Shown here: positions 46,517 to 56,118 of the stretch, one piece after another
How positions within the stretch are numbered: the first letter of the stretch is position 1
Layout: each line of letters opens with the position of its first letter
Assembly: GCF_002093625.1 (NCBI RefSeq)
Contig: NZ_MRWD01000017.1
Location: forward strand, 25,669 to 89,668
Reading direction: 5' to 3'
Source of the DNA: Rouxiella silvae
Lineage (GTDB): Bacteria; Pseudomonadota; Gammaproteobacteria; Enterobacterales; Enterobacteriaceae
Length of the DNA: 64,000 nt
Translations under genes and position numbers: made by a program
Notes under the pieces: model-generated
Databases searched by the model: none
What the model was told of the DNA's origin: nothing
Seen by the model: only the letters and a program-made list of their open reading frames with translations

Positions 46517-46543
46517 ATGGGGGGCTAAAGGGAATTATTCAAG
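46517..46543 (-). promoter_or_regulatory. Sigma-32 heat-shock promoter of htpG
   Basis: On the minus strand CTTGAA (46543-46538), 15 bases, then CCCCAT (46522-46517), followed by CT. This matches the RpoH consensus and the E. coli htpG promoter. Confidence 0.88.
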
Positions 46544-46654
46544 AGGAACGGGCAAGGAAATGACGAAAAGTGCGTTAATTGATTATTTAAGCCTCTAACC
46601 GCGAGTTTTTAAAACGGGCTGAAGTGACGAATTGATCATCGACCGTCTAAGTAG

Positions 46655-46768
46655 TTGAAGCTCTAGCAAGCCGGCCAATGAGTTCATCCCCGCAAGCTGA
46701 CCGAAATCAGTGACTGGGGGTAGGCTCGCGCAGCCAACACAGCTACAGCTTCAAATACGACCACGGAT
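46655..46768. repeat. Intergenic repeat element, copy A
   Basis: In the 300-base htpG-recR gap. It shares CAGTGACTGGG (46708-46718) and GCAGCCAAC (46730-46738), then CTACAGCTTCAAATACGA, with the copy at 49.8 kb. It belongs to a palindromic intergenic family that I recognise from Serratia-like genomes. It probably folds at the end of the htpG-distal recR transcript. Confidence 0.65.
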
Positions 46769-47373
46769 CAATATTTGAAAAGATGACGACCCGCCAAGGA
46801 GTGAGCGAGGGTTGTTCCGTCGACCATCTCAAGTTCGCCGCCTACTGGCACGCCGTGAGCGATGCGGCTAGCGACTACGCCGTATTGGCCACACATATCG
46901 GCGATATAGTTAGCGGTGGCGTCACCTTCAACCGTCGGGTTAGTGGCGAGGATCACCTCCTGAATGCTTTCGCTTTCAAGACGCTGTTCAAGCCTGCCCA
47001 GACCAATGTCATCAGGACCGATGCCGTCAAGAGGCGACAAATGCCCCATCAATACGAAGTAGCGCCCCGAGAACTGTCCGGTTTGCTCAATGGCATGAAT
47101 GTCTGCTGGGCTTTCAACCACACAAATCTGACCATTTTCTTTGCGACGCGGGTTGGCGCAGATGGTGCAAATATCTTGCTCGGTAAACGTTCTGCAGTCG
47201 GCACAGTGGCCAATTTCAGACATTGCGCGGGTCAGTGACTGCGCCAGCCGCATTCCGCCGCTGCGGTCACGCTGCAGCAGCTGGAATGCCATACGCTGCG
47301 CTGATTTCGGGCCAACGCCCGGCAGGCAGCGCAGCGCCTCCATTAATGATTCAAGGAGTGGGCTGGTTTGCAT
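46768..47373 (-). CDS. recR: Recombination mediator RecR
   Basis: 201 residues, E. coli length. Helix-hairpin-helix ([17 protein letters not shown], 14-30), zinc finger with Cys57, Cys60, Cys69 and Cys72, then a Toprim domain ([23 protein letters not shown]). With RecFO it loads RecA on gapped DNA. Its ATG shares a base with the ybaB stop (TGATG). Last gene of dnaX-ybaB-recR. Confidence 0.97.
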   Translation of the reverse strand: MQTSPLLESLMEALRCLPGVGPKSAQRMAFQLLQRDRSGGMRLAQSLTRAMSEIGHCADCRTFTEQDICTICANPRRKENGQICVVESPADIHAIEQTGQFSGRYFVLMGHLSPLDGIGPDDIGLGRLEQRLESESIQEVILATNPTVEGDATANYIADMCGQYGVVASRIAHGVPVGGELEMVDGTTLAHSLAGRHLFKY

Positions 47374-47702
47374 CAGAATGGCATCTTAAAGCCCGGTGGC
47401 AATTGCATGCCGCCAGAAACTGCTGCCATTTTTTCTTTTTGGGTTTCATCGATACGACGAGCCGCATCGTTGAACGCCGCTGCAATCAAGTCTTCCAGCA
47501 GGTCTTTGTCATCTTCAAACAGGCTAGGATCGATTTCAACGCGACGTACGTTGTGCGCACCGTTGATGGTGATTTTAACCAAACCTGCGCCAGACTCGCC
47601 GGTCACTTCAAGGGCAGCGATTTCTGCCTGCGCCTGTTGCATTTTTTCCTGCATTTGCTGGGCCTGTTTCATCAGGTTACCCATGCCGCCTTTTCCAAAC
47701 AT
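47373..47702 (-). CDS. ybaB: Nucleoid-associated protein YbaB
   Basis: 109 residues (E. coli 109) from [22 protein letters not shown]; the open frame extends upstream to 47783, but the homologous start is 47702 with AGAGAGAAG before it. Small DNA-binding tweezer-like dimer. Between dnaX and recR as in E. coli. Confidence 0.96.
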   Translation of the reverse strand: MFGKGGMGNLMKQAQQMQEKMQQAQAEIAALEVTGESGAGLVKITINGAHNVRRVEIDPSLFEDDKDLLEDLIAAAFNDAARRIDETQKEKMAAVSGGMQLPPGFKMPF

Positions 47703-47757
47703 AATCTTCTCTCTTTGCGTCGAGCCGCGTATGTGCACCATGCTCCTACTGCGGCGG

Positions 47758-49692
47758 TTAAATTGGGCGAATACTTTCTTCATCTAGCTCGGCGTCAAAG
47801 AAACGGCGCAAAGTCTGGATGTTATTATCCGCGATAATAGACTGACGCGCCTGCGTCAGTTTTTCTTCATAAATGGCCTGCCGCCACTCCAGAGGCGTAC
47901 GGGTCGCCAGACTGTCGTCCTCAATAACACTCAAGGCTATCTCATGCTGATACAGCGCGGCAAGCGCATCGGCCAAGGTTTTTTGTGCCGTTGGCGAGTT
48001 TAGATGACGCTGCGACGAACGCAAATGCAGACACAGCGTCGCCGAGTCTGGCCGCTCAAGAAAAGCATTAAGCGCCAACTGCTGAACCAATTTCGGAATA
48101 GTCAGCTGATGAATAATGCCAGCCCATTCGTCGCGCTCAATGGCCTCCTCGGCCAAACGAGACGCCAGTTCAGGCGATTTTTCATGTTCGAGTGCCGCAC
48201 GCAGCGCTTTTGGCGTTGCCACAGGCTCCGGTGCTACCTCAGGCTCATTAACCGTTTTCCAACGGTAAGCCTCTTGCTTGACCGGTGCAGCGGGTGCCTT
48301 CTTCTGGGCACTGGCGCCCGTGCGTTCCAATGAACGCTCGGTAACTGAAGCCAATCGCTCCAGTACCGAGTTTGCCGGCTGCGCTTTTCCAGGCGCGGCC
48401 GGCTCAGCTTTTTTTGGGGAAGAGCTCCCCTGCTGCCTAAGTAACTGTGTCCGAGCCTGCAGCAGCTGTGCGGTGGAATCAGGAATGGTCGCATCAGGCT
48501 GTGACGTGGCGGGCGCGCCTCTGGCAGGAGATGGCGCCTGCTGAGTCGGCATAGGCTGAGGCGCAGCGGCTTTTTGCTCGTTCACGGCCGGTTCGGCAAT
48601 GAATACTTTGGGATGAAACGCCAGCGCACGCAGCAAGGTCATTTCAACGCCCATACGTTTATCCGGCGCAAACGGCAGTTCTTTGCGGCCAATCAGCAGC
48701 GTTTGGTAGTAAAGCTGCACGTCGGTCGGTGGGATCACCCGAGCCAGTTCGCGCAGGCGCTGCTCAATGGAGGCGTAATGATTATCGAGCACTGAAGGCA
48801 GAAGCTGCACCATTGCGATACGGTGCAGCAGGGCCAGAGAGTCGACCAACAGCGTTTCCCAATCTACGCCGCGTGAAGCGGCGTGTTCAACCTGCGCCAT
48901 CACGTTGGCACCGTCGGCACTGACCAGCGCCTCAAGAATGGCCAGCGGCTGCTCGTCGTCGAGCGTGCCGAGCATTTGCGACACCGTTTCGGTGGTCACC
49001 TGCCCCTGCCCCATGGCGATAGCCTGGTCAGTAAGGCTAAGAGCGTCGCGCATACTGCCATCGGCCGCGCGGGCCAGCAGTTGAAGCGCACGAGCTTCGC
49101 TGGTGATGTGCTCGGCGTGCAGGACTTTTTCGAGCTGAGCGCGAATTTGTTCTACGTCCAGCGCCTTTAAATGGAACTGTAAGCAGCGAGAAAGGATAGT
49201 CACCGGCAGCTTTTGCGGATCGGTGGTCGCCAGCAGGAATTTGACGTGCGAAGGCGGCTCTTCAAGAGTTTTCAACAGCGCATTAAAGCTGTGGCGCGAG
49301 AGCATATGCACTTCGTCAATCAGGTAGACTTTGAAACGCCCGCGCGCTGGGGCGTACTGCACGTTGTCGAGCAGCTCGCGGGTGTCTTCGACTTTAGTGC
49401 GCGACGCGGCGTCAATTTCAATGAGATCAACAAAGCGACCCTGTTCGATCTCGCGGCAGTTGTCGCAAACGCCGCACGGCGAGGAAGTGATGCCCGTTTC
49501 GCAGTTCAGGCCTTTGGCTAACAGGCGGGCAATGGAGGTTTTACCCACACCGCGCGTGCCGGAGAAAAGATAGGCGTGATGAATTCGCCCCAGCGACAGG
49601 CCATTAGCCAGTGCCGTCAGCACATGTTCCTGACCAACTACGTCAGTGAAAGTTTGGGGGCGCCACTTACGGGCAAGAACCTGATAGCTCAT
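47758..49692 (-). CDS. dnaX: DNA polymerase III tau/gamma subunit DnaX
   Basis: 644 residues for tau (E. coli 643). Clamp-loader AAA+ ATPase: Walker [10 protein letters not shown] with Lys51, a zinc module with Cys64, Cys73, Cys76 and Cys79, DEVHML Walker B and the [11 protein letters not shown] sensor. A Pro/Ala-rich linker at about 370-470 leads to the tau-only domains that bind DnaB and the polymerase. The shorter gamma (429 residues) is predicted from the frameshift site at 48409-48415. Confidence 0.97.
   Translation of the reverse strand: MSYQVLARKWRPQTFTDVVGQEHVLTALANGLSLGRIHHAYLFSGTRGVGKTSIARLLAKGLNCETGITSSPCGVCDNCREIEQGRFVDLIEIDAASRTKVEDTRELLDNVQYAPARGRFKVYLIDEVHMLSRHSFNALLKTLEEPPSHVKFLLATTDPQKLPVTILSRCLQFHLKALDVEQIRAQLEKVLHAEHITSEARALQLLARAADGSMRDALSLTDQAIAMGQGQVTTETVSQMLGTLDDEQPLAILEALVSADGANVMAQVEHAASRGVDWETLLVDSLALLHRIAMVQLLPSVLDNHYASIEQRLRELARVIPPTDVQLYYQTLLIGRKELPFAPDKRMGVEMTLLRALAFHPKVFIAEPAVNEQKAAAPQPMPTQQAPSPARGAPATSQPDATIPDSTAQLLQARTQLLRQQGSSSPKKAEPAAPGKAQPANSVLERLASVTERSLERTGASAQKKAPAAPVKQEAYRWKTVNEPEVAPEPVATPKALRAALEHEKSPELASRLAEEAIERDEWAGIIHQLTIPKLVQQLALNAFLERPDSATLCLHLRSSQRHLNSPTAQKTLADALAALYQHEIALSVIEDDSLATRTPLEWRQAIYEEKLTQARQSIIADNNIQTLRRFFDAELDEESIRPI
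48374..48430 (-). promoter_or_regulatory. Programmed -1 frameshift signal in dnaX
   Basis: On the minus strand A_AAA_AAA (48415-48409, codons Pro426-Lys427-Lys428) is preceded about 12 bases upstream by an AGGGGAG ribosome-like stimulator. It is followed by a stem of GCCGGC (48403-48398) with GCCGGC (48379-48374), continued inside by GCGC pairs. After the slip the reading is AGC then TGA, giving gamma of 429 residues (E. coli 431). Confidence 0.92.
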
Positions 49693-49775
49693 TAATTCCG
49701 GAGAAGTCGAGGGGTCTGTAGCGTTATGTTATCACAGCCCCGCCCGCACGAGCGAGGCCTAGTATAAACGAGTAA

Positions 49776-49893
49776 ATTCGCAGGCATTCGAGTTACAGGT
49801 AGGCGGCTACTGTACGCATTCCTAAGAGCTGCCCCGTCAGTGACTGGGATAAATAAAGGCAGCCAACGCCCCTGTGGCTCGAAGGACCAAGAA
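49776..49893. repeat. Intergenic repeat element, copy B
   Basis: Between dnaX and apt. It shares CAGTGACTGGG (49838-49848) and GCAGCCAAC (49859-49867) with copy A at nearly the same spacing (10 versus 11 bases), and the outer words GAGTTACAGGTAGGCGGC and GTGGCTCGAAGGACC. Same family as copy A. Confidence 0.65.
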
Positions 49894-49895
49894 TT

Positions 49896-50447
49896 TTAGT
49901 GGCCGGCAAAGTTGACCAGGCTATAGCAGTTAATGCTGAGGCCGTTAAGGCGTTTTTCACCCCCCAGCTCAGGCAGATTGATGATGAAGGCCGCATCGGA
50001 CACTTCGCCACCCAGACGGCGGATAAGCTTGGCCGTAGCTTCAATCGTGCCGCCGGTCGCCAGCAGGTCATCGATAACCAGCACTTTATCACCCGCCTTG
50101 ATAGCATCGGTGTGGATCTCAAGCTTATCGGTGCCGTACTCCAGCTCGTATTCTTCAAAGAGGGTTTCACGCGGCAGCTTGCCCGGTTTACGCACGGGAA
50201 CAAAACCTACGCCAAGCGCAAGCGCCACAGGAGCGCCAAACAGGAAACCGCGCGCTTCGGTGCCAACCACTTTGGTGACACCGGTGTTGCGGTAGCGGTC
50301 TGCCAGCAAATCAATGCTGGCCTGATAGGCCTGAGGGATTTCCAGCAAACTGGTGACATCACGAAACAGTATGCCCGGCTTAGGGTAGTCGGGGATGGTT
50401 TTGATACTGTTTTTAATAAACTCAAGCTGCTGTGCAGTAGCGGTCAT
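49896..50447 (-). CDS. apt: Adenine phosphoribosyltransferase
   Basis: 183 residues from [22 protein letters not shown], exactly the E. coli length; an ATG five codons earlier (50462) has no ribosome site. The PRPP-binding motif [16 protein letters not shown] and the [16 protein letters not shown] start are typical. Salvages adenine to AMP. In E. coli it precedes dnaX in the same direction, as here. Confidence 0.96.
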   Translation of the reverse strand: MTATAQQLEFIKNSIKTIPDYPKPGILFRDVTSLLEIPQAYQASIDLLADRYRNTGVTKVVGTEARGFLFGAPVALALGVGFVPVRKPGKLPRETLFEEYELEYGTDKLEIHTDAIKAGDKVLVIDDLLATGGTIEATAKLIRRLGGEVSDAAFIINLPELGGEKRLNGLSINCYSLVNFAGH

Positions 50448-50629
50448 AACGGTAGCGCTCATAATAAAGTCGATTCATACCCGAACAACAGCGGGACGGT
50501 TCAAGCCATATGCCCTACCCCGAAGTTATCGGCTTAGTAAAGGACAGCGGCGAACGAGTCTGGCAGGCTATTCAAGAAAAAGTTAGTGGGTAACGACGCA
50601 AGGTCGAGTCGCCCAAATCTATGCAAAGC

Positions 50630-50870
50630 CACTTTAAAAAGCAACCCACAGCCGGACATGATCGCCTTTTTTGTTGCTCCAGGTCAACCATTGGTAAACG
50701 CCACATCATAATCAGCAGTGTGCAACGCATGATAAGCCGCGGTGGGAGCGCCTCTCTCTGCGGTAAAAACAGAGCGAAACGGCCACGATAAACAATACAG
50801 CGCGCCAAGTACGACAAAATGTATACAGCTTGAGTATAAACAACGCCATTGGCACCTGAATCCCCCCTAC
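50630..50870 (-). pseudogene. ybaN: Probable remnant of ybaN (DUF454)
   Basis: E. coli has ybaN between apt and priC. Here that slot holds only fragments on the expected strand. One frame reads LLIMMWRLPMVDLEQQKR, like the YbaN end LLFYMWRIPVIDEKQEK. A second frame just upstream reads WRAVLFIVAVSLCFYR, like its last membrane helix. The N-terminal two-thirds are gone. The call rests on short matches. Confidence 0.45.
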
Positions 50871-50953
50871 CGCTTGTTTCTGCACGGGTTAAGGGTAAGC
50901 TTATCGCCTACGTTGGCCTTTTGGGTCGAAAAGCATGGGTCTGGAGAGAATCG

Positions 50954-51490
50954 TTGAGTACGCAAACCCTTTTGCAGTCGCTTGAGCAGCAAATTGAAAA
51001 TCTGGCTCGGGAGATAGAGCCGATTGCCCACGCCACGGCCCAGCAGGCACGATTTGATGTCGCGCTTTTTTCCACCAAAGGCACCCGCCTGCGCGAGTAT
51101 CTGGTGGAGGTGCGTACCAATTTTGCCCAGCTTTGCCAAGTGGTAAACGAAAATCGCAGTGCACAAGTAGCCTATGTAGCCGAACGTCTGGTCTCGCAAA
51201 TCACCGCTCTTCAGCGCGAGTTGGCGACGCAAACGCTAAGAAAGGCTGACACGCAGAAAGAGGTGAAAAGCAGTGATTTTTACAGCAAGCTGGTTGAACA
51301 TCAGCAGTATGAGCGTCGAATTATTGCCATGATCGAAGACCGCGAAAGTCAGCTCGGCAAACTGGCAACCTTTAAAGAGCAGCAACACATGCAGAAAGAG
51401 CTGGCCGCGCTAGAAGGCCGTCTCATGCGCTGCCGTCAGGCGCTGATAAAAATCGAGCGCAGCATTGAACGGCAAGAGCGCGGTTTTTGA
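50954..51490 (+). CDS. priC: Primosomal replication protein PriC
   Basis: 178 residues (E. coli 175), mostly helical, used with Rep to restart stalled forks. The best start is TTG at 50954 (MSTQTLLQSLEQQIENLA): GGAGAG sits at the correct distance and the family N-terminus aligns there, while the upstream ATG at 50849 adds 35 unlike residues overlapping the ybaN remnant. The C-terminal half (HQQYERRIIAMIEDRESQL, then RLMRCRQALIKIERSI) matches the family well. Confidence 0.9.
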   Translation: MSTQTLLQSLEQQIENLAREIEPIAHATAQQARFDVALFSTKGTRLREYLVEVRTNFAQLCQVVNENRSAQVAYVAERLVSQITALQRELATQTLRKADTQKEVKSSDFYSKLVEHQQYERRIIAMIEDRESQLGKLATFKEQQHMQKELAALEGRLMRCRQALIKIERSIERQERGF

Positions 51491-51630
51491 CGTTGTTATC
51501 ACAAAATTTGAAAAATACCGTCGGTATTTGAGGCAAAAACTCTATACTAGTTAACTCGATTACCCTTCGTTGGAACAGCCGTTGACAGCAGGCCACTGGA
51601 CTCCAACGTAAACGATTAACTGGAATGCTT

Positions 51631-51801
51631 ATGTCCGTAGAGAATGCTCCTCCCGAATTGCAGCTGGCCGTGGATTTGATCTACCTGCTGGAATGTAACG
51701 AAATCGCCCCGGACGTGGCGTTGGCGGCATTGGAAATTGTCAAAAAGGATTATCAGCAAAAACTGAAAAATCCAACGGGCAGCTTGTCCATAAGCTACTG
51801 A
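51631..51801 (+). CDS. rsmS: Small protein RsmS (YbaM)
   Basis: 56 residues (E. coli YbaM 53): [20 protein letters not shown], then the conserved [13 protein letters not shown]. In E. coli it follows priC and is linked to replication stress. Same arrangement here, 140 bases after priC. Confidence 0.92.
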   Translation: MSVENAPPELQLAVDLIYLLECNEIAPDVALAALEIVKKDYQQKLKNPTGSLSISY

Positions 51802-51816
51802 TAGACAGAGGCAAAT

Positions 51817-54800
51817 TTAGACCAGCGTTCCTTCGTCCGGCGGCGTGAAGGGGCGACTAATTTCTTGCACTTCACTGCCGCTCTTGTTGTGCAAATACAC
51901 CTCCAACTGATTGAAAGCAATATTGATATCATTTTCTCGGCACAGTTTATCAATACTGCGGTTCAACTCGTCTACGGTATGGTTTCTGTCACCCAACTCG
52001 CGCACATAAATGCGCAGTTCGTGGTCGAGCGTGCTGGCACCAAAATTAAGGAAATAAACCGTCGGCGTCGGGTCGCTCATGACGCGGTCATTTTCGTTCG
52101 CCGCCTGCAATAAAATCTCTTTTACCTTATCTAAATCAGAGCCATAGGCGACACCCACTTTAATCACTACGCGCGTCACGGTGTCCGACAGCGACCAGTT
52201 GATTAAGCGCTCGGTCACGAACGCCTTGTTGGGAATAATCACCTCTTTGCGATCGAAATCGGTAATGGTGGTGGCGCGTATGCGGATCTTGCTGACCGAC
52301 CCTGAGAACGTGCCGATGGTTACCGTATCGCCGATACGTATCGGGCGCTCGAACAAAATAATCAGACCCGAGACAAAGTTGGCGAAGATCTCCTGCAAAC
52401 CAAAACCCAGCCCGACCGACAGCGCGGCCACCAGCCACTGAAGTTTGTCCCACGACACGCCCAAAGAACCAAGTGCAGTGATAGCCCCGATGACCGTGAT
52501 GGTGTAGGTCAGAATAGTGGTGATCGCGTAGGAGGTTCCTTGGCGAAGCTGCAACCGGGACAGCACCAGCACTTCGAGCAGGCCCGGCAAGTTGCGCGTT
52601 AGCACATAGGCAACAATAACGGCGGCAAAGGCCAGCAGGAAATTACCCAGCGTCACCGTTTGTTGCACCACTTTGCCCGCCACGTTAGCGGAATAGTGCC
52701 ACATTGAAATACTGTCGAGATACGAGATAACCGTCAGCAAGTCTGACCAAATCCAGTAAAAAATCAGCGCAAAGACAATAAAAAGCGCCATGGTGGTTAG
52801 ACGCAGGCTTTGCTGGTTGATCTGATCCAGACCCAGCGGCGTCTCTTCAACCTGCTCGCCGCCGTCTGCGCCGTCTTTTACACTGCTGACTTGACGACGC
52901 GCCAGCGCCCGTCGATAGGCCAAACGCCGCGCTGCCACGCTCAGGCCTCGCAGCGCCGTCATGCCGGTAATATTCCATATAATCAGCAAATAAAGACTGT
53001 CTAACCAGCGGCTGGAAAGGCGCAGCGTAGTATAGAAATAGCCTGTAACCATCAGTCCCATAAAGAACACTGGCGCCAGCGCGATGGCGGTAACGGCTAC
53101 CAGACGAACGCTGTGCGAATTTTTCTCACGCCAGCCGTCGCGGAACATCGGAAATACCAACACGGTGAGCACTGCCATGGTGAGAAACACCACAATTTGC
53201 CCAATGATATCGTCGACTAATCCCAGTGGTTCTTTTTCCCCGCGTACGGTCCAGAAAATCAGCGGCAACATGGTGAGCGACAGGCGCACTATCGACCGGC
53301 GGTAGTGCGCACAGCGGCTTGCAGGCAAGTTGAAATGGCGTTCATTCAGGCCCTGCGGGGCCAGAGCGTAGTAGCAAAAACCCATAATCAGCTGGAAAAC
53401 GGCCAATCTTTGCGCCAGCGTCCACAGAAAATCGTTTAACTCAATATCACTCACCGACAGCCAATAACCGATGCTCAGCGTCAGCATCACCCCCGGCAAT
53501 ACCAGCAGCATAACCAACAGCAGAGCCTGAGGCGTGTGCAATTGGGTATCGCGCTTGAGTTGCCCGACGTCACTGCTTAGCTTGTCAATACGCGCCAGAA
53601 TAGCCCGTCGACGCCACAGCAGCACGAGGATCCCCACCAGCATTGGCACAGTGACGGGAAGCGAATGCAGCGCCCCAAGCATCAGCGATCCCAACGGCAT
53701 TTTCACGCTGAGTCCTTTCACCTGCTGATGAATATTTTCCGGCAGCGACTTGATAAAGTCCCAGTCCATTGGCTTGTTGCTGCTGACCCAGAAGATTTGC
53801 TGAGTCAGTGTACTGTTAAGCGATTCGTTGATGCTTAACAGCTGCTGCTGGTTAATTTGCAGGTTAATCGCCAAGGCCAGCTGGTTGCCAAGCTGTTTGT
53901 TTAACTGATCGAGCAGCTCGCGACGGACGTCAATAATTTGGTCAAGCGCATCACTAATGTCATCGTTAATACTTTCTTTGCTGGTTTTCACCAGGTTCTG
54001 AATGTAGTCGTCCCCCTGAAAAAGTTCGTCACGCTGCTGGTTGATGTTGAATTGTTCAAGCCGCAAATCGGCAATCTGCGTGCTCATGTCGGTCATCAAG
54101 CTGGCGGTCGGCTGGTTGTTTTGCTGTTGCTGGTAAAGGATGCGCGACAGCAGCAGACTGCCTTTTAGCTCGGTAATCTGCTCTTTGAGGTCGTGTTCGG
54201 ACTGCGAAGATCGGTCAAGCCAATTTTTGACGGTAATATTTTGCTGAAGAAGTTTATTGCCCTCCTCGGTCGAGGCTATCAACCGCTGACTGAGGTCGCG
54301 ATTAATACCAAGCTCCTGACTCACCAGCGGATCTTTTTGCAAATCTGTGGTGTCGCCCGGCGTTTGCGCCTCTTTCGCGGTGCGTTCCGACAGGGTTAGA
54401 CGCTTGCCGTTAACGACTTCCTGCAGCACCTGGGTAAATTTCTCAAGCTGATTAATGTGCGCATTGGTGTAGTCACGCTGTTTTTGCAGCAGATCTTGTA
54501 GCGTGGTATTGGCTTGCAAACTGCTGCGTTGCAGGTCTATTTCGGCATTCAGCAGTGCCTGCTCGGTGGTCAGCATGGTTTGCTGCGTGCTGCGTAAATC
54601 CTGCTGATTGGGTGACATGCCGTTGAGTTGGTTGCGAATGTTTTGCAGACTTTTCGAATAGCTGTACATGGTATTCTGCACGCGTTCGGGCTGAGTCTGC
54701 AGAGTAATAAGTTGGGTGTTGAAGGTGGAGAGGTCGTTTTGCGATGACTGCAAGTCGTCAAGAGTGTCTTCGAGGCGGCTTTCAAGCTGGTGCAGCGAGA

Positions 54801-55203
54801 GTGCGCCGAGCTGCGCTTTAAGGGCCGTATCGTCAGTTTTGCCCTGCATCTGCGCCAAACCGTCGGAGGCAGCGCGAAGTTTACTGGGTGCATCGGCCAA
54901 CTGCTGGCGCAGCTGGGTTTGCTGTTGTTTAACGCGATCGAGCGCGTCGAGCAGCTCCATGGTACGGTAGATGTCTTGCTGGCTCAGTTTCTCAACCGGT
55001 GTCAGGACTTTTTGCCTGCTCAGCGCATCTAACTGATTCTGAATTTCGTTTCGGGTAGGAATATCGGCAGCAAACGCCTGAGACACGCCGCTCAGTAAAG
55101 TCAGAAAGACCAAGCCAATCAACATCAAGCGCAACAGACCCACGCGCAGAAAGCGGGATGAAGCGAAGTGAAGGCTAGAGAAGTCAGCGGGCAGGCTAAA
55201 CAT
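51817..55203 (-). CDS. mscK: Mechanosensitive channel MscK (KefA)
   Basis: 1128 residues (E. coli 1120). A signal-peptide-like N-terminus is followed by a large periplasmic coiled-coil region (about 50-480, rich in Gln and Leu), then about 11 membrane helices and the MscS core. In the core the pore helix reads VAALSVGLGFGLQEIFANFVSGLIILFERP, then the beta domain GDTVTIGTFSGSVSKIRIRATTITDFDRKEVIIPN. A potassium-sensitive osmotic release channel. Convergent with rsmS. Confidence 0.96.
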   Translation of the reverse strand: MFSLPADFSSLHFASSRFLRVGLLRLMLIGLVFLTLLSGVSQAFAADIPTRNEIQNQLDALSRQKVLTPVEKLSQQDIYRTMELLDALDRVKQQQTQLRQQLADAPSKLRAASDGLAQMQGKTDDTALKAQLGALSLHQLESRLEDTLDDLQSSQNDLSTFNTQLITLQTQPERVQNTMYSYSKSLQNIRNQLNGMSPNQQDLRSTQQTMLTTEQALLNAEIDLQRSSLQANTTLQDLLQKQRDYTNAHINQLEKFTQVLQEVVNGKRLTLSERTAKEAQTPGDTTDLQKDPLVSQELGINRDLSQRLIASTEEGNKLLQQNITVKNWLDRSSQSEHDLKEQITELKGSLLLSRILYQQQQNNQPTASLMTDMSTQIADLRLEQFNINQQRDELFQGDDYIQNLVKTSKESINDDISDALDQIIDVRRELLDQLNKQLGNQLALAINLQINQQQLLSINESLNSTLTQQIFWVSSNKPMDWDFIKSLPENIHQQVKGLSVKMPLGSLMLGALHSLPVTVPMLVGILVLLWRRRAILARIDKLSSDVGQLKRDTQLHTPQALLLVMLLVLPGVMLTLSIGYWLSVSDIELNDFLWTLAQRLAVFQLIMGFCYYALAPQGLNERHFNLPASRCAHYRRSIVRLSLTMLPLIFWTVRGEKEPLGLVDDIIGQIVVFLTMAVLTVLVFPMFRDGWREKNSHSVRLVAVTAIALAPVFFMGLMVTGYFYTTLRLSSRWLDSLYLLIIWNITGMTALRGLSVAARRLAYRRALARRQVSSVKDGADGGEQVEETPLGLDQINQQSLRLTTMALFIVFALIFYWIWSDLLTVISYLDSISMWHYSANVAGKVVQQTVTLGNFLLAFAAVIVAYVLTRNLPGLLEVLVLSRLQLRQGTSYAITTILTYTITVIGAITALGSLGVSWDKLQWLVAALSVGLGFGLQEIFANFVSGLIILFERPIRIGDTVTIGTFSGSVSKIRIRATTITDFDRKEVIIPNKAFVTERLINWSLSDTVTRVVIKVGVAYGSDLDKVKEILLQAANENDRVMSDPTPTVYFLNFGASTLDHELRIYVRELGDRNHTVDELNRSIDKLCRENDINIAFNQLEVYLHNKSGSEVQEISRPFTPPDEGTLV

Positions 55204-55335
55204 AGTTAACTTAACTCAAAACGTAGATGGGCAAGTTTACCACGGTAACGCTCAACAACGTATCGGATGAAATCGGCCAATCTCAATCAAACTTGTAAAT
55301 CTTTACGAATCTTCTGTTGCACATCAAAGATACAT

Positions 55336-55974
55336 TTAATTACTTTTAATCAAGCTTGGACATAACCTCAACATCTCGATATAAGTATCAATAAATTGTG
55401 ATGCTTGATTGTGGAGATCGAAACTTTCTGGCATAAAAAGCCAGTTCTCCATCAGTCCTGTGATATAGGCGCGCAGAATGATTGCCGCCTGGCGGGTATG
55501 CAAGTTTTTAGGCAATTGCTCCTGTTCAATGCAGCGATGCAGAATGCCTTCAATCTTACCGTAGCCCTCCATATAGAGCGCTTTGCGCGCTTCATGAACG
55601 GAGCTCATCTCCCCAACAAATTCACATTTGTGAAATATGATTTCCATTAATGAACGGCGCGAAGGATCGGTCACCGTGGCGCGCAGCAAAAACACTAAGA
55701 TTTCACGCAGTACGCGCAGTGGATCATTCGGAAACTTTGTCTGATACTCAACTTCCAGCCTTTCGATTTGAGATTCACAGTCTTCCCACACCGCGTTGAA
55801 AAGTTCGACTTTGTTTTTGAAATGCCAATAAATAGCACCACGCGTTACCCCGGCAGCGTTGGCCACGTCCGTAAGGGAGGTTGCCGCCACGCCTCGGACG
55901 GAAAACTGACTGACGGCCGCGTCCAGAATATGTTGTCTGGTTTCAAGCGCCTGAGATTTGGTTTTTCGTGCCAT
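55336..55974 (-). CDS. acrR: AcrR TetR-family repressor
   Basis: 212 residues (E. coli 215). N-terminal TetR helix-turn-helix: [20 protein letters not shown], then [28 protein letters not shown]. The C-terminal ligand pocket accepts diverse drugs and dyes. It represses acrAB, which is divergent across a 144-base gap holding the operator. Confidence 0.97.
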   Translation of the reverse strand: MARKTKSQALETRQHILDAAVSQFSVRGVAATSLTDVANAAGVTRGAIYWHFKNKVELFNAVWEDCESQIERLEVEYQTKFPNDPLRVLREILVFLLRATVTDPSRRSLMEIIFHKCEFVGEMSSVHEARKALYMEGYGKIEGILHRCIEQEQLPKNLHTRQAAIILRAYITGLMENWLFMPESFDLHNQASQFIDTYIEMLRLCPSLIKSN

Positions 55975-56000
55975 AGGGTTAGCTTAGAAAGGAGTTTAAT

Positions 56001-56026
56001 TTACATACATTCATGAATGTATGTAA
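56001..56026. promoter_or_regulatory. AcrR operator, perfect 26-bp palindrome
   Basis: TTACATACATTCA (56001-56013) is followed by its exact reverse complement TGAATGTATGTAA (56014-56026). It matches the E. coli AcrR operator core TACATACATT...AATGTATGTA and lies between acrR and acrA. Confidence 0.95.
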
Positions 56027-56118
56027 CATAGCACGCACATACTAAAAACGCAGCAGTGGAATGTAACAATCAGCATCCATTGAATACAATTTTAAAATCG
56101 GACATTTGAGGTTTATTT

